From: Micromonospora chokoriensis | Lineage (GTDB): Bacteria; Actinomycetota; Actinomycetes; Mycobacteriales; Micromonosporaceae | Assembly (NCBI RefSeq): GCF_000718555.1 | Contig: NZ_JOAN01000022.1 | Span: 62,001 to 126,000, forward strand | Reading direction: 5' to 3' | Length of the DNA: 64,000 nucleotides | Shown: piece by piece, positions 1-9,606 of the stretch | Layout of the letters: the number at the start of each line of letters is the position of its first letter | Numbering within the stretch: the stretch's first letter is position 1 | The notes under the pieces: model-generated | The model's database searches: none | Told to the model about the DNA's origin: nothing | Seen by the model: the letters and a program-made list of their open reading frames with translations, nothing else | Position numbers and translations under genes: made by a program

Positions 1-1
1 G

Positions 2-163
2 GCGGTGCTCAAGGACCGCCTGTACGACCTCGGTGTGCCGGTCCTCGGCGGGCTCCGACTGGGGCACGGCAACGGGCAGCTCACCGTGCCGCTCGGCGCG
101 CGGGCCACCATCGACGCCGAGGCGGGGACCTTGACGGTGGAGCCTGGAGTCCGCCCGCGCTAG
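2..163 (+). CDS. LD-carboxypeptidase (S66 family), C-terminal fragment
   Basis: Open frame entering from the left edge and ending at the TAG at 161-163; 53 residues are visible. The text GLRLGHGNGQLTVPLG followed by ARATIDAEAGTLTVEPG matches the C-terminal end of peptidase family S66 (muramoyltetrapeptide LD-carboxypeptidase / MccF-like). In that family a catalytic His lies in this last stretch, here the His of LGHGNG. Members trim murein peptides or inactivate microcin-type peptide nucleotides in the cytoplasm. The catalytic Ser and Glu would lie outside the window. Its last four bases overlap the stop of the convergent acetyltransferase gene. Confidence 0.72.
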   Translation, partial: AVLKDRLYDLGVPVLGGLRLGHGNGQLTVPLGARATIDAEAGTLTVEPGVRPR

Positions 164-735
164 CCTTCCGTCGGCCGGTCCCAGGGAGACGGGTCGTCGC
201 GCAATCGGCTGTAGAGGTATCCGTCGCGCCACTGACCAGCCCGAAACTCGCTGGCCCGCACGATTCCCTCCAACTGGAAGCCGGCCTTCTCCAACGCCCG
301 CTGCTCGGCCACGTTCTCCGGGTGGGTGCCCGCCTGGATGCGCTGCGCCGGGCTGTGCTGAAACAGGTAGTCGCAGAGCAATGCCTGCGCTCGCCAGCCG
401 ATGCCTCGCCCACGCCACGGCGGCAGCAGGACGATGCCGATCTCCCAGTACGACGCCCGTCCGGCGTAACGCCCTGAGCGGTAGCTGACCAGGCCGGCGG
501 CAGCCCGTTCCTGTTCGACCTCGACGACGAGCCGTCCGTCGTCCTCGCCGAGGTAGCCATCGACGGCGAACCGCCGTGCTGGCGCCGCCGCGTCCTGGAA
601 GCCGGCCCAGTCCAACCCGATCAGGCCCGGCTCGGTGCAGAACCGCTGGAACATCGCCAGGTCTGGCTCGGCAACCGGCCGCAGCCGGACGGTGAGATCG
701 GCCGTCACGCGCACCGATGTGCCACCACTATCCAT
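160..735 (-). CDS. GNAT-family N-acetyltransferase (RimJ/RimL-like)
   Basis: A 191-residue GNAT acetyltransferase of the RimJ/RimL type, expected to move acetyl from acetyl-CoA to an amine; the substrate is unknown. The acetyl-CoA motif A is visible as LLPPWRGRGIGWRAQALLCDY (about residues 103-123), followed by the typical HPENVAEQRALEKAGFQLEG (motif B) and the tail ASEFRAGQWRDGYLYSRLRDD, a common RimL-type ending. The first ATG has GGACAGGC-like sequence behind it but no strong ribosome binding site. It overlaps the end of the convergent S66 gene by 4 bp. Confidence 0.85.
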   Translation of the reverse strand: MDSGGTSVRVTADLTVRLRPVAEPDLAMFQRFCTEPGLIGLDWAGFQDAAAPARRFAVDGYLGEDDGRLVVEVEQERAAAGLVSYRSGRYAGRASYWEIGIVLLPPWRGRGIGWRAQALLCDYLFQHSPAQRIQAGTHPENVAEQRALEKAGFQLEGIVRASEFRAGQWRDGYLYSRLRDDPSPWDRPTEG

Positions 736-777
736 GGCGGACAGGCTAGCCGGCGGGCACCGGGAGGCGGTCTCGTC

Positions 778-1236
778 TCACTCCGACTGCCACCGCAGCC
801 AGGTCGGGTCATGCTGGAAGCCCACTCGCTGATAGAGGGGTACGGCGCGTCTGCTGGAGTGGACGGTCACATGCTCCAGGTCACGCCTGCGCGCCTCGGC
901 CAGGACTTCCTCCAGCAGGGCCGCGCCGATCCCGTTTCCCCGACGCTCCGGCACCACGTACACCGCTTGGACGTCCCCGCTCTGGCGGCTGCGGTGCACC
1001 GGGGTGGGCACTCGGTCGGCGACCATCAGCCACGCCATCCCGACCACGTCACCGTCGACCTCGGCGAGGAACGGCAGGTGGGTCGGCAGATGCTCGGTGA
1101 CCCACCCGACGAACGCCTCCACGAAGTCGGCGTGGTCGGTGCCGGTGTAGCCGCGCTCCTCGGTCAGCCGCCGCCACCTCAGGCCCGCCAAGGCCGCCGC
1201 GTCGGCGGCCGTCGCCGCACGTACGTCAACCCGCAT
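778..1236 (-). CDS. GNAT-family N-acetyltransferase
   Basis: A 152-residue single-domain GNAT acetyltransferase. The acetyl-CoA binding motif VYVVPERRGNGIGAALLEEV (about residues 91-110) and the closing VPLYQRVGFQHDPTWLRW are standard for the family. The start MRVDVRAATAADAAAL is the usual N-terminal beta strand of such proteins. It is separated by 42 bp from the next acetyltransferase on the same strand, so the two may be co-transcribed, but they are different subfamilies. The substrate cannot be read from the sequence. Confidence 0.85.
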   Translation of the reverse strand: MRVDVRAATAADAAALAGLRWRRLTEERGYTGTDHADFVEAFVGWVTEHLPTHLPFLAEVDGDVVGMAWLMVADRVPTPVHRSRQSGDVQAVYVVPERRGNGIGAALLEEVLAEARRRDLEHVTVHSSRRAVPLYQRVGFQHDPTWLRWQSE

Positions 1237-1328
1237 GACGCCTCCCAGGAAATCGTGCGCCCGAAGCTATCAGCGGTGCGTTGCAGGTGGAGCGACAGGG
1301 CGACGACGGGTGGAGGTCGTGGTCGGTT

Positions 1329-1367
1329 CCTTTGGAGCTGAATCGTTTGCGACATCAGCTCCAAAGG
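1329..1367. repeat. Palindromic dispersed repeat, family A copy 1
   Basis: Perfect 13-bp arms (CCTTTGGAGCTGA and its complement TCAGCTCCAAAGG) around a 13-nt centre ATCGTTTGCGACA. It lies about 40 bp past the stop of the alcohol dehydrogenase gene on the minus strand. A second copy with nearly the same centre occurs at 15911-15943, also just past a stop codon. It could terminate transcription, but the conserved loop sequence says it is a repeated element rather than a chance hairpin. Confidence 0.75.
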
Positions 1368-1406
1368 CTGCGCGGGAGGCTGCCCGTCGGCGGAGCTGTG
1401 GGCCGG

Positions 1407-2579
1407 TCAGACCTTGAGCAGCACCTTCGTACAGTCGTCCTGCTTCTTCTGAAAGATCTTGTAGCCCTTCGGGGCGTCGCGCAGCGGCATCCGGTGGCTG
1501 ACGATGAAGCTCGGGTCGATCTCGCCACGCTGGATGCGCTCCAGCAGCGGTCGGGTGTAGCGCTGGACGTGACACTGACCGCTGCGCATGACCAGCGATC
1601 GGTTCATGAACGCGCCCATCGGGAACTTGTCGACGAAGCCGCCGTACGCGCCGACGACCGAGACCACTCCCCCGGAGCGGCAGGCGAGGATGGCCTGGCG
1701 CAGGGCGAACGGCCGTTCCGTCTCGACTCGCGCGACCTGCTTGGCCCGGTCGTAGGCGTACATGGCGGCGTTGCCGTGGTGGCCCTCCAGACCGACCGCG
1801 TCGATGCACGCGTCGGGCCCCCGGCCGGCGGTCATCTCGTTGAGCGTGTCCAGCACGTCTGTCTCTTCGTAGTTGATCGTCTCGGCGTCGATGTGCTCCT
1901 CGGCCAGCCGCAGCCGGTACGGGAACCGGTCGATGACGATCACTCGCTCCGCGCCGAGCAGCCGGGCGCTGGCCGCGGCGAGTAGCCCGACCGGGCCGGC
2001 ACCCCAGACGGCGATCACCTGCCCGGGTTTGATGTCGCACATCTCGGCGCCCATGTAGCCGGTGGGGAACACGTCGGCCAGCATGACCGCCTGGTCGTCG
2101 GTGATCTCGTCGGGCACCTTGACCGGGCCGATGTCGGCGAACGGCACCCGGGCGTACTCGGCCTGGCCTCCGGCGTAGCCGCCGAGCAGGTGGGAGTAGC
2201 CGAAGATGCCGGCCGGCGAGTGCCCCATGATCTTCTCGGCGATGCCGGCGTTGGGGTTGGAGTTCTCGCAGACCGAGTAGAGGCCGCGTTGGCAGGACGA
2301 GCAGTGCCCGCAGGCGATCGGGAAGGGCACCACCACCCGGTCGCCGGGTTTGAGGTTGCGGACCTGCGGGCCCACCTCCACCACCTCGCCCATGAACTCG
2401 TGGCCGAGGATGTCGCCCTTGCGCATCTCGGGGATGTAGCCGTGGTAGAGGTGCAGGTCGGAGCCGCAGATCGCGGTGGTGCTGATCCGGACGATCGCGT
2501 CCCGGGCGTTCATGATCTTCGGGTCGGGCACGTCGATGACCTTGACGCTGTCGGCGCCCATCCAGGCGGTGGCCTTCAT
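1407..2579 (-). CDS. Zinc-dependent alcohol dehydrogenase, FdhA-like (MDR family)
   Basis: A 390-residue medium-chain dehydrogenase of the type related to glutathione-independent formaldehyde dehydrogenases. Catalytic zinc ligands appear as CGSD (Cys38) and GHE (His60, Glu61). The structural zinc loop is CGHCSSCQRGLYSVC. The nucleotide-binding motif WGAGPVGLLAA is followed by VIVIDR, whose acidic residue suggests NAD over NADP. The ATG at 2579 follows GAAGGGACCGAGA, almost the same leader as the upstream SRPBCC gene (GAAGGGACCGGAG). The two genes are 28 bp apart and likely form one operon. The physiological alcohol or aldehyde is unknown. Confidence 0.88.
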   Translation of the reverse strand: MKATAWMGADSVKVIDVPDPKIMNARDAIVRISTTAICGSDLHLYHGYIPEMRKGDILGHEFMGEVVEVGPQVRNLKPGDRVVVPFPIACGHCSSCQRGLYSVCENSNPNAGIAEKIMGHSPAGIFGYSHLLGGYAGGQAEYARVPFADIGPVKVPDEITDDQAVMLADVFPTGYMGAEMCDIKPGQVIAVWGAGPVGLLAAASARLLGAERVIVIDRFPYRLRLAEEHIDAETINYEETDVLDTLNEMTAGRGPDACIDAVGLEGHHGNAAMYAYDRAKQVARVETERPFALRQAILACRSGGVVSVVGAYGGFVDKFPMGAFMNRSLVMRSGQCHVQRYTRPLLERIQRGEIDPSFIVSHRMPLRDAPKGYKIFQKKQDDCTKVLLKV

Positions 2580-2607
2580 TCTCGGTCCCTTCGAAAGAGC
2601 CGCGCGG

Positions 2608-3558
2608 TCAGCGGCGCGAGGCCGGCAGTGGCTGGGCGGGACGTTGCATGGCCTGTTGGCGCAGGGAGATGCCGTTGGGGCTGCCCTCGGAGCGGACGAC
2701 CTCGCCGGCCTCCAGCACCTGCTTGAACCGGCGCAGGTCGTCACGGACCTGCTGCTCGGGTTCCTCGCCGAAGAGCTTCGCCACCGCCCGGCCGAGCGCG
2801 CCGGCCGGCGGTGCGTAGCGCAGCTCCACCCGTACCTCGGTGCCCCGGTCGCCGGGTGCGGGCACGAACCGGACCCGGCCGGCGTTGGGCACCCCGGCCC
2901 CCGGCAGCGAACGCCAGGTGATCGACTTGTTCGGCTTGTCGTCGATGATCTCGGCGTCCCACTCGACGCGGCGTCCGGCGGGACCGCGGGCGATCCAGTG
3001 CGAGCGGCGCAGGTCATCGGCGCGTACGGACTCCAGGTGGGCCATGAACCGGGGCAGGTTCTCCATGTCCCGCCAGAACCGGTACGCCTCGGCGGGCGAA
3101 CGGTTGACCGTCACCGCGATCTCCATCCGGATCACCCGAGCGCGGGCCCGTCCAGCCCGCCCGATGCGTACGGCGGCGAGCACGTCGATGGCGGTGATGC
3201 CGGCGACGGCGAGGGTGGTCAGCGCGACCCGGCGGCGTCGTGCGCCGCTGCGGTCGGCGAGGGCTCGCCCGAGCAGGGTCAGGTCGATGGCGTCGCCGGC
3301 CACCCGGCTCCAGGCCCAGCCGGCCGGGCGAGCGCCGCTGAGCAGGCCGGCGGCGCTGCCCAACTCGCGCAGGCCGACGGCGGGGAGCACGGCCCGCGCG
3401 GCCGGGGAGTCGTCCACCCCCGTCATCCGCGCGACGGGTCCGGGAGCGACCAGGGCGCCTACGCCCAGGGCCAGGCTCAGCAGGCCGAGCGTGCTCGGCA
3501 GCGTCGCTGGCACCGGCCCGTCCAGCTCCGGCAGGAGGACAGTGTCGACACGACTCAT
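2608..3558 (-). CDS. Membrane-anchored SRPBCC (polyketide cyclase/dehydrase-like) protein
   Basis: A 316-residue two-part protein. The first ~135 residues hold three hydrophobic stretches (about 21-40, 57-73, 111-133). From about residue 145 an SRPBCC lipid-binding domain starts with IAVTVNRSPAEAYRFWRDM and continues through a RVRFVPAPGDRGTEVRVELRY beta region to about residue 275. SRPBCC domains bind hydrophobic ligands; no catalytic role can be assigned. It precedes the FdhA-like dehydrogenase by 28 bp with a near-identical Shine-Dalgarno leader, so joint expression is likely. It is divergent from the rox leader. Confidence 0.8.
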   Translation of the reverse strand: MSRVDTVLLPELDGPVPATLPSTLGLLSLALGVGALVAPGPVARMTGVDDSPAARAVLPAVGLRELGSAAGLLSGARPAGWAWSRVAGDAIDLTLLGRALADRSGARRRRVALTTLAVAGITAIDVLAAVRIGRAGRARARVIRMEIAVTVNRSPAEAYRFWRDMENLPRFMAHLESVRADDLRRSHWIARGPAGRRVEWDAEIIDDKPNKSITWRSLPGAGVPNAGRVRFVPAPGDRGTEVRVELRYAPPAGALGRAVAKLFGEEPEQQVRDDLRRFKQVLEAGEVVRSEGSPNGISLRQQAMQRPAQPLPASRR

Positions 3559-3753
3559 CTCCGGTCCCTTCCGGTGGGCGTCGCCGCCGGTCCGCCGGCG
3601 AGCGGCGGTGGTTCCGCCCCCGTGACGCTATGCGGTACGCGTGACGTGTGCGCCCGGTTCGAGGCAGAACCCCCGGGGAAAAGAACTGGACGGGGATTTA
3701 CTCGGCCTTGTAGCTTGCACTCGACCGTGACACCGCCCGAGGAGGTGAGACCC

Positions 3754-3812
3754 ATGAACGCTGTATCGATGTGGGTGCTCCCCCTTGCCGTCACGGCCGG
3801 GCGACTGACGTA

Positions 3813-3813
<1 letters not shown>
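3754..3813 (+). CDS. Putative 19-residue leader peptide of rox
   Basis: ATG at 3754 to TAG at 3811-3813 encodes MNAVSMWVLPLAVTAGRLT. It has the best Shine-Dalgarno in the neighbourhood (GAGGAGGTGAGACCC before ATG), better than that of rox itself. The stop codon touches the first base of a hairpin (3813-3860) that covers the rox ribosome binding site, so translating this ORF should affect access to rox. Its product probably has no function of its own. Seen: RBS, ORF, hairpin. Inferred: a regulatory role. Confidence 0.55.
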
Positions 3814-5319
<1,506 letters not shown>

Positions 5320-5411
5320 CCAACCGTCGACATCGCGACATTGACCGATTTGGATCACCTGCCAGCGGTTACCGTCGGCCCAACCCGCCGCGCCGCCGGA
5401 AGGACGCCCTC

Positions 5412-6428
5412 ATGAGCCGCGCGATCCTGCGCCAGCTGACCGCCACCGTCACCGTCGCGCTGCTCGTCGTGGGGGCCGCCGCGCCGGCTGCCGCGCGTAC
5501 CCCCGGGTCGGTGTCGCCCGCACCTGGTGGCGTCCGCACCGTGGTGCGCGACGCGGCGACCGGCGCACCGGTCGCACGGGCCTGCGCCGCGCTCGTCCCG
5601 GTGGACGCTGCGGCGTTGGCGGCGGTCACGCTTGGCGAGGACCAGCTCGGGCGGTACGGGGGGTGCGCCGACGAGCAGGGCGTCCTGGTGACCGGCGACG
5701 TCGCCCCGGGGAGGTACCGGCTGCTGGTACGCCCCTACGACACGACAGCACACGGCTGGCAGTGGGTCGGCCGGCACGGCGGCACCGGTGAGCGGGAGCG
5801 GGCCCGGGTGGTCCAGGTCCGCGCCGGCGCGGTGACCGGTGTGCCGGCCGTCCGGCTCGACCGGCCCGGCACCGTCGTCGGGGTGGTGACCGACGCGGCG
5901 ACGGGCGCGCCGGTCCCCCGGGCCCGGGTCATGGTGGTGCCCTACGTGCCGGATCCGAAGTACGGCGATCACGGCCCGACCACCGACGAGTACGGCCGTT
6001 ACACGATCACCGGTCTCGGCCCGTACCACTGGCCGGTGCAGTTCGCCGCCGCCGGGCTGGCCACCGTGTGGTCCGGCGGCGCGGGCAGCCGACTGTCGGC
6101 GCGGCCGGTGCGGGTCCGCGCCGACCGGACGGTCACCCTCGACCAGGCACTGCCCGCCGGGACGTCGCTCAGCGGCACGGTACGGGTCGACGAGCTGCTC
6201 ACCTACGCCCAGGTGATCGCGTTCGACGCGGCCACCGGGGACCTGGCCGGCGTGGCGGACGTGGGCAGCGGTTACGTCCTGCGCCTGCTTGCGGGGCAGC
6301 GGGTCAAGCTGCGGTGCGACTGCGCGTACACCCCGCCGGTGTGGCACCGCGACTCCGCCGGCTTCGACGCCGCGACTCCCGTGCGGGTCCGGCGGACGCC
6401 GGCCGTGGTGGACTTCGACCTCAGGTGA
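5412..6428 (+). CDS. Secreted protein with carboxypeptidase-regulatory-like beta-sandwich repeats
   Basis: A 338-residue protein with a Sec signal peptide (RAILRQLTATVTVALLVVGA then AAPAAA, cleavage near residue 28). The mature part holds repeated Ig-like/carboxypeptidase-regulatory modules: VVRDAATGAPVARA, GVVTDAATGAPVPRARVMVV and TDEYGRYTITGLGP, the hallmark TdexGrytitgL signature. Such modules are structural and non-enzymatic, often involved in adhesion or polysaccharide contact outside the cell. The ATG at 5412 follows CCGGAAGGACGCCCTC. It ends 10 bp before the convergent lipoprotein gene. Confidence 0.75.
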   Translation: MSRAILRQLTATVTVALLVVGAAAPAAARTPGSVSPAPGGVRTVVRDAATGAPVARACAALVPVDAAALAAVTLGEDQLGRYGGCADEQGVLVTGDVAPGRYRLLVRPYDTTAHGWQWVGRHGGTGERERARVVQVRAGAVTGVPAVRLDRPGTVVGVVTDAATGAPVPRARVMVVPYVPDPKYGDHGPTTDEYGRYTITGLGPYHWPVQFAAAGLATVWSGGAGSRLSARPVRVRADRTVTLDQALPAGTSLSGTVRVDELLTYAQVIAFDAATGDLAGVADVGSGYVLRLLAGQRVKLRCDCAYTPPVWHRDSAGFDAATPVRVRRTPAVVDFDLR

Positions 6429-6438
6429 CCCGTGCTGG

Positions 6439-6945
6439 TCAGAGAACCAGGTTGACCCCGACCGCCTTGCACGCGGTGGAGATCTCCTTGCCGGCCTTCT
6501 CGAAGGCCGGGTTGTCGGCGGCGGTCGCCGGGTCCGCAGCGGCTGCGGCCTTGGCCGCCTCGGCGCCGAACTTCCGCAGCGCAGCGGCCAGCTTGCCGTC
6601 GCCGGTCGCGGCGACCTCGGCCACCTTCTTGTCCAGCCCACTGAGGATCTTCTGGTAATCCGCCGCGGACGCCTCGCCGGTCGTGGCGACCTTCACCAAC
6701 TCCACCCTCATCTCGTCGCTGGCCTTCTTCGCCGCCTCGCAGAGCTGCTTGTCGCTCGCGGCGCCCGCCGCAGGCGACGACGCCGGCGGGGCGGCAGCGG
6801 AGGTGGCCACCGAGGACGGGGCTGCGGACGTGGGGGTGGGCGTCGTGGATCCGGCGGTCGTCGCCTTGTCACTGTCGCCGCAGGCGGCGAGGGCGGTCGT
6901 AGCGGCAAGGATCAACAGGGCAGAAGCAAGGCGCGAAGTTTTCAC
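6439..6945 (-). CDS. Small putative lipoprotein
   Basis: A GTG start at 6945 gives 168 residues beginning VKTSRLASALLILAATTALAACG, a type II signal with lipobox LAAC and the acylated Cys near residue 22. A Ser/Thr/Pro/Ala-rich linker follows, then an alpha-helical, alanine-rich domain with two cysteines (LCEAAKK and STACKAVG). An upstream in-frame ATG (6972) would put nine extra residues before the signal, which is atypical. TAGCGT eight bases upstream of the GTG could be a -10 element of a nearly leaderless transcript. No family is recognised; it should be anchored to the outer face of the membrane. Confidence 0.75.
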   Translation of the reverse strand: MKTSRLASALLILAATTALAACGDSDKATTAGSTTPTPTSAAPSSVATSAAAPPASSPAAGAASDKQLCEAAKKASDEMRVELVKVATTGEASAADYQKILSGLDKKVAEVAATGDGKLAAALRKFGAEAAKAAAAADPATAADNPAFEKAGKEISTACKAVGVNLVL

Positions 6946-7026
6946 GGACGCGCACGCTAGCTGATGTCTCAACGATGATCAATTCGCTCGGCACCGGCCT
7001 GCTCCGCGTCCCTCCGCAAGGGCTGG

Positions 7027-8034
7027 TCACGGTGCAGGAGCCGCGTCGCGCAGCGCGAGGATGGAGGTCGCGGTCAGTGCGACGGGGCGGTCGTCGTCGT
7101 GCGACAGGTCCCTGAGTGCCCGTACGGCGATGCTCCCCGGGATGTCCGCCAACGCCTCGGTCAGCCGTCGCCGCGCGGTAGGCGCGACGCTGTCCTGTGC
7201 GAGGCAGGCGACGAGCCTCGTCGCGATCTGGTCTGCCAGCGCGGGATCGGCGGCCAGCAGAGTCAACGCATCGGCCGCGTCGACGTCCTTGGTCTCCTCG
7301 ACGATCATGTCGATCAACGTCGGCACCGCGTCCGCCACCCCGCGCGGCCCGAGCGCCAGAGCCGCGTACCTGCGGACCACGATGTCGGAGTTCGCGAGGG
7401 CGTCCCGCAGCACGTCGGTCGCCGCAGCGTGCGGGATCTCGGCGACGGACTCGACAGCGCGCCTGCGTACCTCGGCTGTTGGCGAACCGATCCCCTCGGC
7501 CAGCAGCGCCAACCCGCCGTCGCCGGACTGCGCCAGCGCCCAGCGCAGGGCTCCGGCAACGATCGGGTCCGACTCGCTCAACACCGCCTCGACAAGCGCC
7601 TCAACCGGCACCTCGCCGACCGAGGCCAGGGCCGCGCGCTGACGCCGGCCCGCGCTCTCCGACCCCAATCCCCGCAGCAGCGCGATGGTCTGCAGGACAT
7701 CCTCCCAGTCGGCGGGTTCCGCAGCGCCGATCCGACGCAGCCGGGTGAGCAGCTCCGTCTCACCCGCGATGCGTTCTCGGGTCTGGCGGATGAGGTCGTC
7801 GACGAGCGCCGACGGCGCGAAGCCGGGGTCGTCGAGCGCGCGCCGGACGTCGCGCAGCGACAGCCCCAGTGACCGCAGGCTCTCGATCTGGAAGATCAGC
7901 CGGATGTCCTCGCTGGAATACTCGCGATAGCCAGCGCCGCTGCGACCGGTAGGCCGGACCAGGCCCAGCGAGTCGTAATGCCGAAGCATCCGCGCGCTGA
8001 CGCCGGACCGTCGCGCCACCTCACCGATCAGCAC
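7027..8034 (-). CDS. MerR-family regulator with C-terminal HEAT-repeat domain
   Basis: A 335-residue protein. Residues 1-70 are a classic MerR DNA-binding domain (MLIGEVARRSGVSARMLRHYDSLGLVRP, then GYREYSSEDIRLIFQI), followed by a dimerisation helix. The usual ligand-binding C-terminus is replaced by HEAT/PBS-lyase-like alpha repeats (about 120-330), for example GALRWALAQSGDGGLALLAE and VVRRYAALALGPRGVADAVP. HEAT arrays usually bind proteins, so sensing may occur through a partner rather than a small molecule. It lies 6 bp after a second HEAT-repeat gene and is likely controlled by the MerR-type palindrome at 8739-8759. Confidence 0.85.
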   Translation of the reverse strand: MLIGEVARRSGVSARMLRHYDSLGLVRPTGRSGAGYREYSSEDIRLIFQIESLRSLGLSLRDVRRALDDPGFAPSALVDDLIRQTRERIAGETELLTRLRRIGAAEPADWEDVLQTIALLRGLGSESAGRRQRAALASVGEVPVEALVEAVLSESDPIVAGALRWALAQSGDGGLALLAEGIGSPTAEVRRRAVESVAEIPHAAATDVLRDALANSDIVVRRYAALALGPRGVADAVPTLIDMIVEETKDVDAADALTLLAADPALADQIATRLVACLAQDSVAPTARRRLTEALADIPGSIAVRALRDLSHDDDRPVALTATSILALRDAAPAP

Positions 8035-8040
8035 CGCGGA

Positions 8041-8709
8041 TCACCCGCTCTCCCCCGTCGTGCCGAGAGCAACCACACGCTTGGCCTCCTCGATCGCGAG
8101 CGCGAAGCCGGCGTCCGGGTCCTGCGACAACTGTTGCGTGGCGTTCGCGTGGGCGCGCACCCGGGGGTCGAGATCTGCCATCGCGGCCTGCAACGCTGGC
8201 ATGATCACCTCACCGAGCGCGATCAGCGCGCGGCTCAGGCTCAACTGCGTCTCCCGGTTGCCGCGCCCGAGCTGCGTCGCCAACACGCTCGCCAGCTCGG
8301 CCGCCTCACCCTCGGGCACGAGGACGACCGCCGCTCGCCAGGCGCTGCGCGCCACCTCGTCGTCGGCGTCGGTCAGCAGCGCCCGGGTGATCGCCGGCCA
8401 GGCTCGCCGGTCGCCGATCTTGGACAGCGTGTGCAACGCCTGACTCCGGGCCTGTGCACCCGCCGAGCGGAGCTCGTCGACGAGCTTCGCGACGGTCAGC
8501 GCGCAGGGGTGGCGGGTCAGGGCCCAGGTGAGCATTTCGCGTACGGAGAAGTCGGGCTCGACCGCGCACCGCTCGATGAGCAGGTCGACGTATCGAGGAT
8601 CCGGGGTCGTGCCGACGGCGAGGGCTGCGCGCAGCCGTACCGACGAGCTGTCGTGCTTGAGCCCCTGTTGAGCCCTCATCGCGAACGTGTCCTGGTCCGG
8701 CCTGGTCAT
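8041..8709 (-). CDS. HEAT-repeat protein, partner of the MerR-HEAT regulator
   Basis: A 222-residue, almost entirely alpha-helical HEAT-repeat protein with no enzyme motif: DSSSVRLRAALAVGTTPDPRYVDLL, DADDEVARSAWRAAVVLVPEG and DLDPRVRAHANATQQLSQDP are repeat cores. The ATG at 8709 follows CGAAGGGGTGATAGCCG, a good Shine-Dalgarno. It is the first gene of a two-gene operon with the MerR-HEAT regulator (6-bp gap). It may interact with that regulator or with a shared client, since both carry the same repeat type. This is inference. Confidence 0.75.
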   Translation of the reverse strand: MTRPDQDTFAMRAQQGLKHDSSSVRLRAALAVGTTPDPRYVDLLIERCAVEPDFSVREMLTWALTRHPCALTVAKLVDELRSAGAQARSQALHTLSKIGDRRAWPAITRALLTDADDEVARSAWRAAVVLVPEGEAAELASVLATQLGRGNRETQLSLSRALIALGEVIMPALQAAMADLDPRVRAHANATQQLSQDPDAGFALAIEEAKRVVALGTTGESG

Positions 8710-8738
8710 CGGCTATCACCCCTTCGACGCCAGTGAAG

Positions 8739-8759
8739 ACCTTGTCACTGTGTCAAGGT
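8739..8759. promoter_or_regulatory. MerR-type operator/promoter
   Basis: A 21-bp palindrome with arms ACCTTG...CAAGGT and inner CAC/GTG; only three central or symmetric positions deviate. It lies about 30 bp upstream of the HEAT-repeat gene start on the minus strand. On that strand it reads CTTGACCTTGACACAGTGAC, overlapping a TTGAC-type -35 element, the usual arrangement for MerR-activated promoters with the operator in the spacer. It is the probable autoregulatory site of the operon. Confidence 0.65.
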
Positions 8760-8839
8760 CAAGCCGTCTTCGCTGCTGTTCACAGCGTCACCGGGGGGTG
8801 GTAGGAAGTGACGAGTTGCCTCGCCTCAGGGAGATGATC

Positions 8840-9553
8840 GTGACGCGTTCCCACCTGTCCCGCCGAACGCTACTCAGCGCCGGTGGCGCCGCCGCCGTGG
8901 CGCTCGGCGCGGCCGCAGTCAGCCCGTCCGCCGCCGTCGCCGCCACACCGGTCGAGGACTCGGTCGATACGCCGGCGGAGGCGCTGCGGCGGCTGCAGGC
9001 CGGCAACCGGCGGTTCACCTCCGGCCACGGCCGGCACCCGCACCAGGGCCTGGCCGACCTGCACCGGCTCGCCGCCGGCCAGCACCCGTTCGCCATCACC
9101 GTCGGCTGCGCGGATTCCCGGGTCGCTCCCGAGGTGCTCTTCGACCAGGGCCTCGGTGACCTGTTCGACAACCGGGTGGCCGGCAACATCGTCGACGACC
9201 TGCTGCTGGGCAGCGTCGAGTTCGCCGTGGAGGAGTTCGGCAGCCTGCTGATCGTCGTCCTCGGCCACGAACGCTGCGGCGCGATCACCGCCACCATCGA
9301 CGCCATCCACAGCGGCGGCACGGCGCCCGGGCACATCGGCACCATCGTGGACGCCCTGCGCCCGGTCGTCGAGCCGGTGCTGGAGCAGCCCGGCGATCCG
9401 GTGGAGAACGCGGTCCGGGCCAACATCGCCGCCCAGGTGCGGTCGCTCAGCGAGCGCAGCACGATCATCGCCGAGAGGGTGCACCAGGGCGCGCTGCGCG
9501 TCGTGGGCGCCCGCTACGACCTGGACAACGGGCGGGTCGTTCTGGTGGCCTGA
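8840..9553 (+). CDS. Beta-carbonic anhydrase with Tat-type signal
   Basis: A 237-residue protein. The N-terminus SRRTLLSAGGAAAVALGAAA is a twin-arginine signal peptide (RR within the first 12 residues, hydrophobic core, Ala-rich cleavage region). The rest is a beta-class carbonic anhydrase: zinc ligands in GCADSRV and GHERCGA, plus DLFDNRVAGN. The reaction is reversible hydration of CO2, here outside the membrane. GTG at 8840 is preferred because AGGGAG lies six bases upstream; an ATG at 8834 abuts the same motif. The family is usually cytosolic; exported members are a known actinomycete subgroup. Confidence 0.85.
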   Translation: MTRSHLSRRTLLSAGGAAAVALGAAAVSPSAAVAATPVEDSVDTPAEALRRLQAGNRRFTSGHGRHPHQGLADLHRLAAGQHPFAITVGCADSRVAPEVLFDQGLGDLFDNRVAGNIVDDLLLGSVEFAVEEFGSLLIVVLGHERCGAITATIDAIHSGGTAPGHIGTIVDALRPVVEPVLEQPGDPVENAVRANIAAQVRSLSERSTIIAERVHQGALRVVGARYDLDNGRVVLVA

Positions 9554-9606
9554 CGGCCGTCGCCCGATCCGGGGACCGCGCCTTTTCGTCACACTAGGGT
9601 GCAGGC

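Noticed and set aside
3781..3800. Possible rifamycin-associated element upstream of rox (CCCCTTGCCGTCACGGCC)
   Set aside because: Only one half (CTTGCCG) fits; the symmetric half is missing and it lies inside the leader ORF. Not enough for an RAE call.
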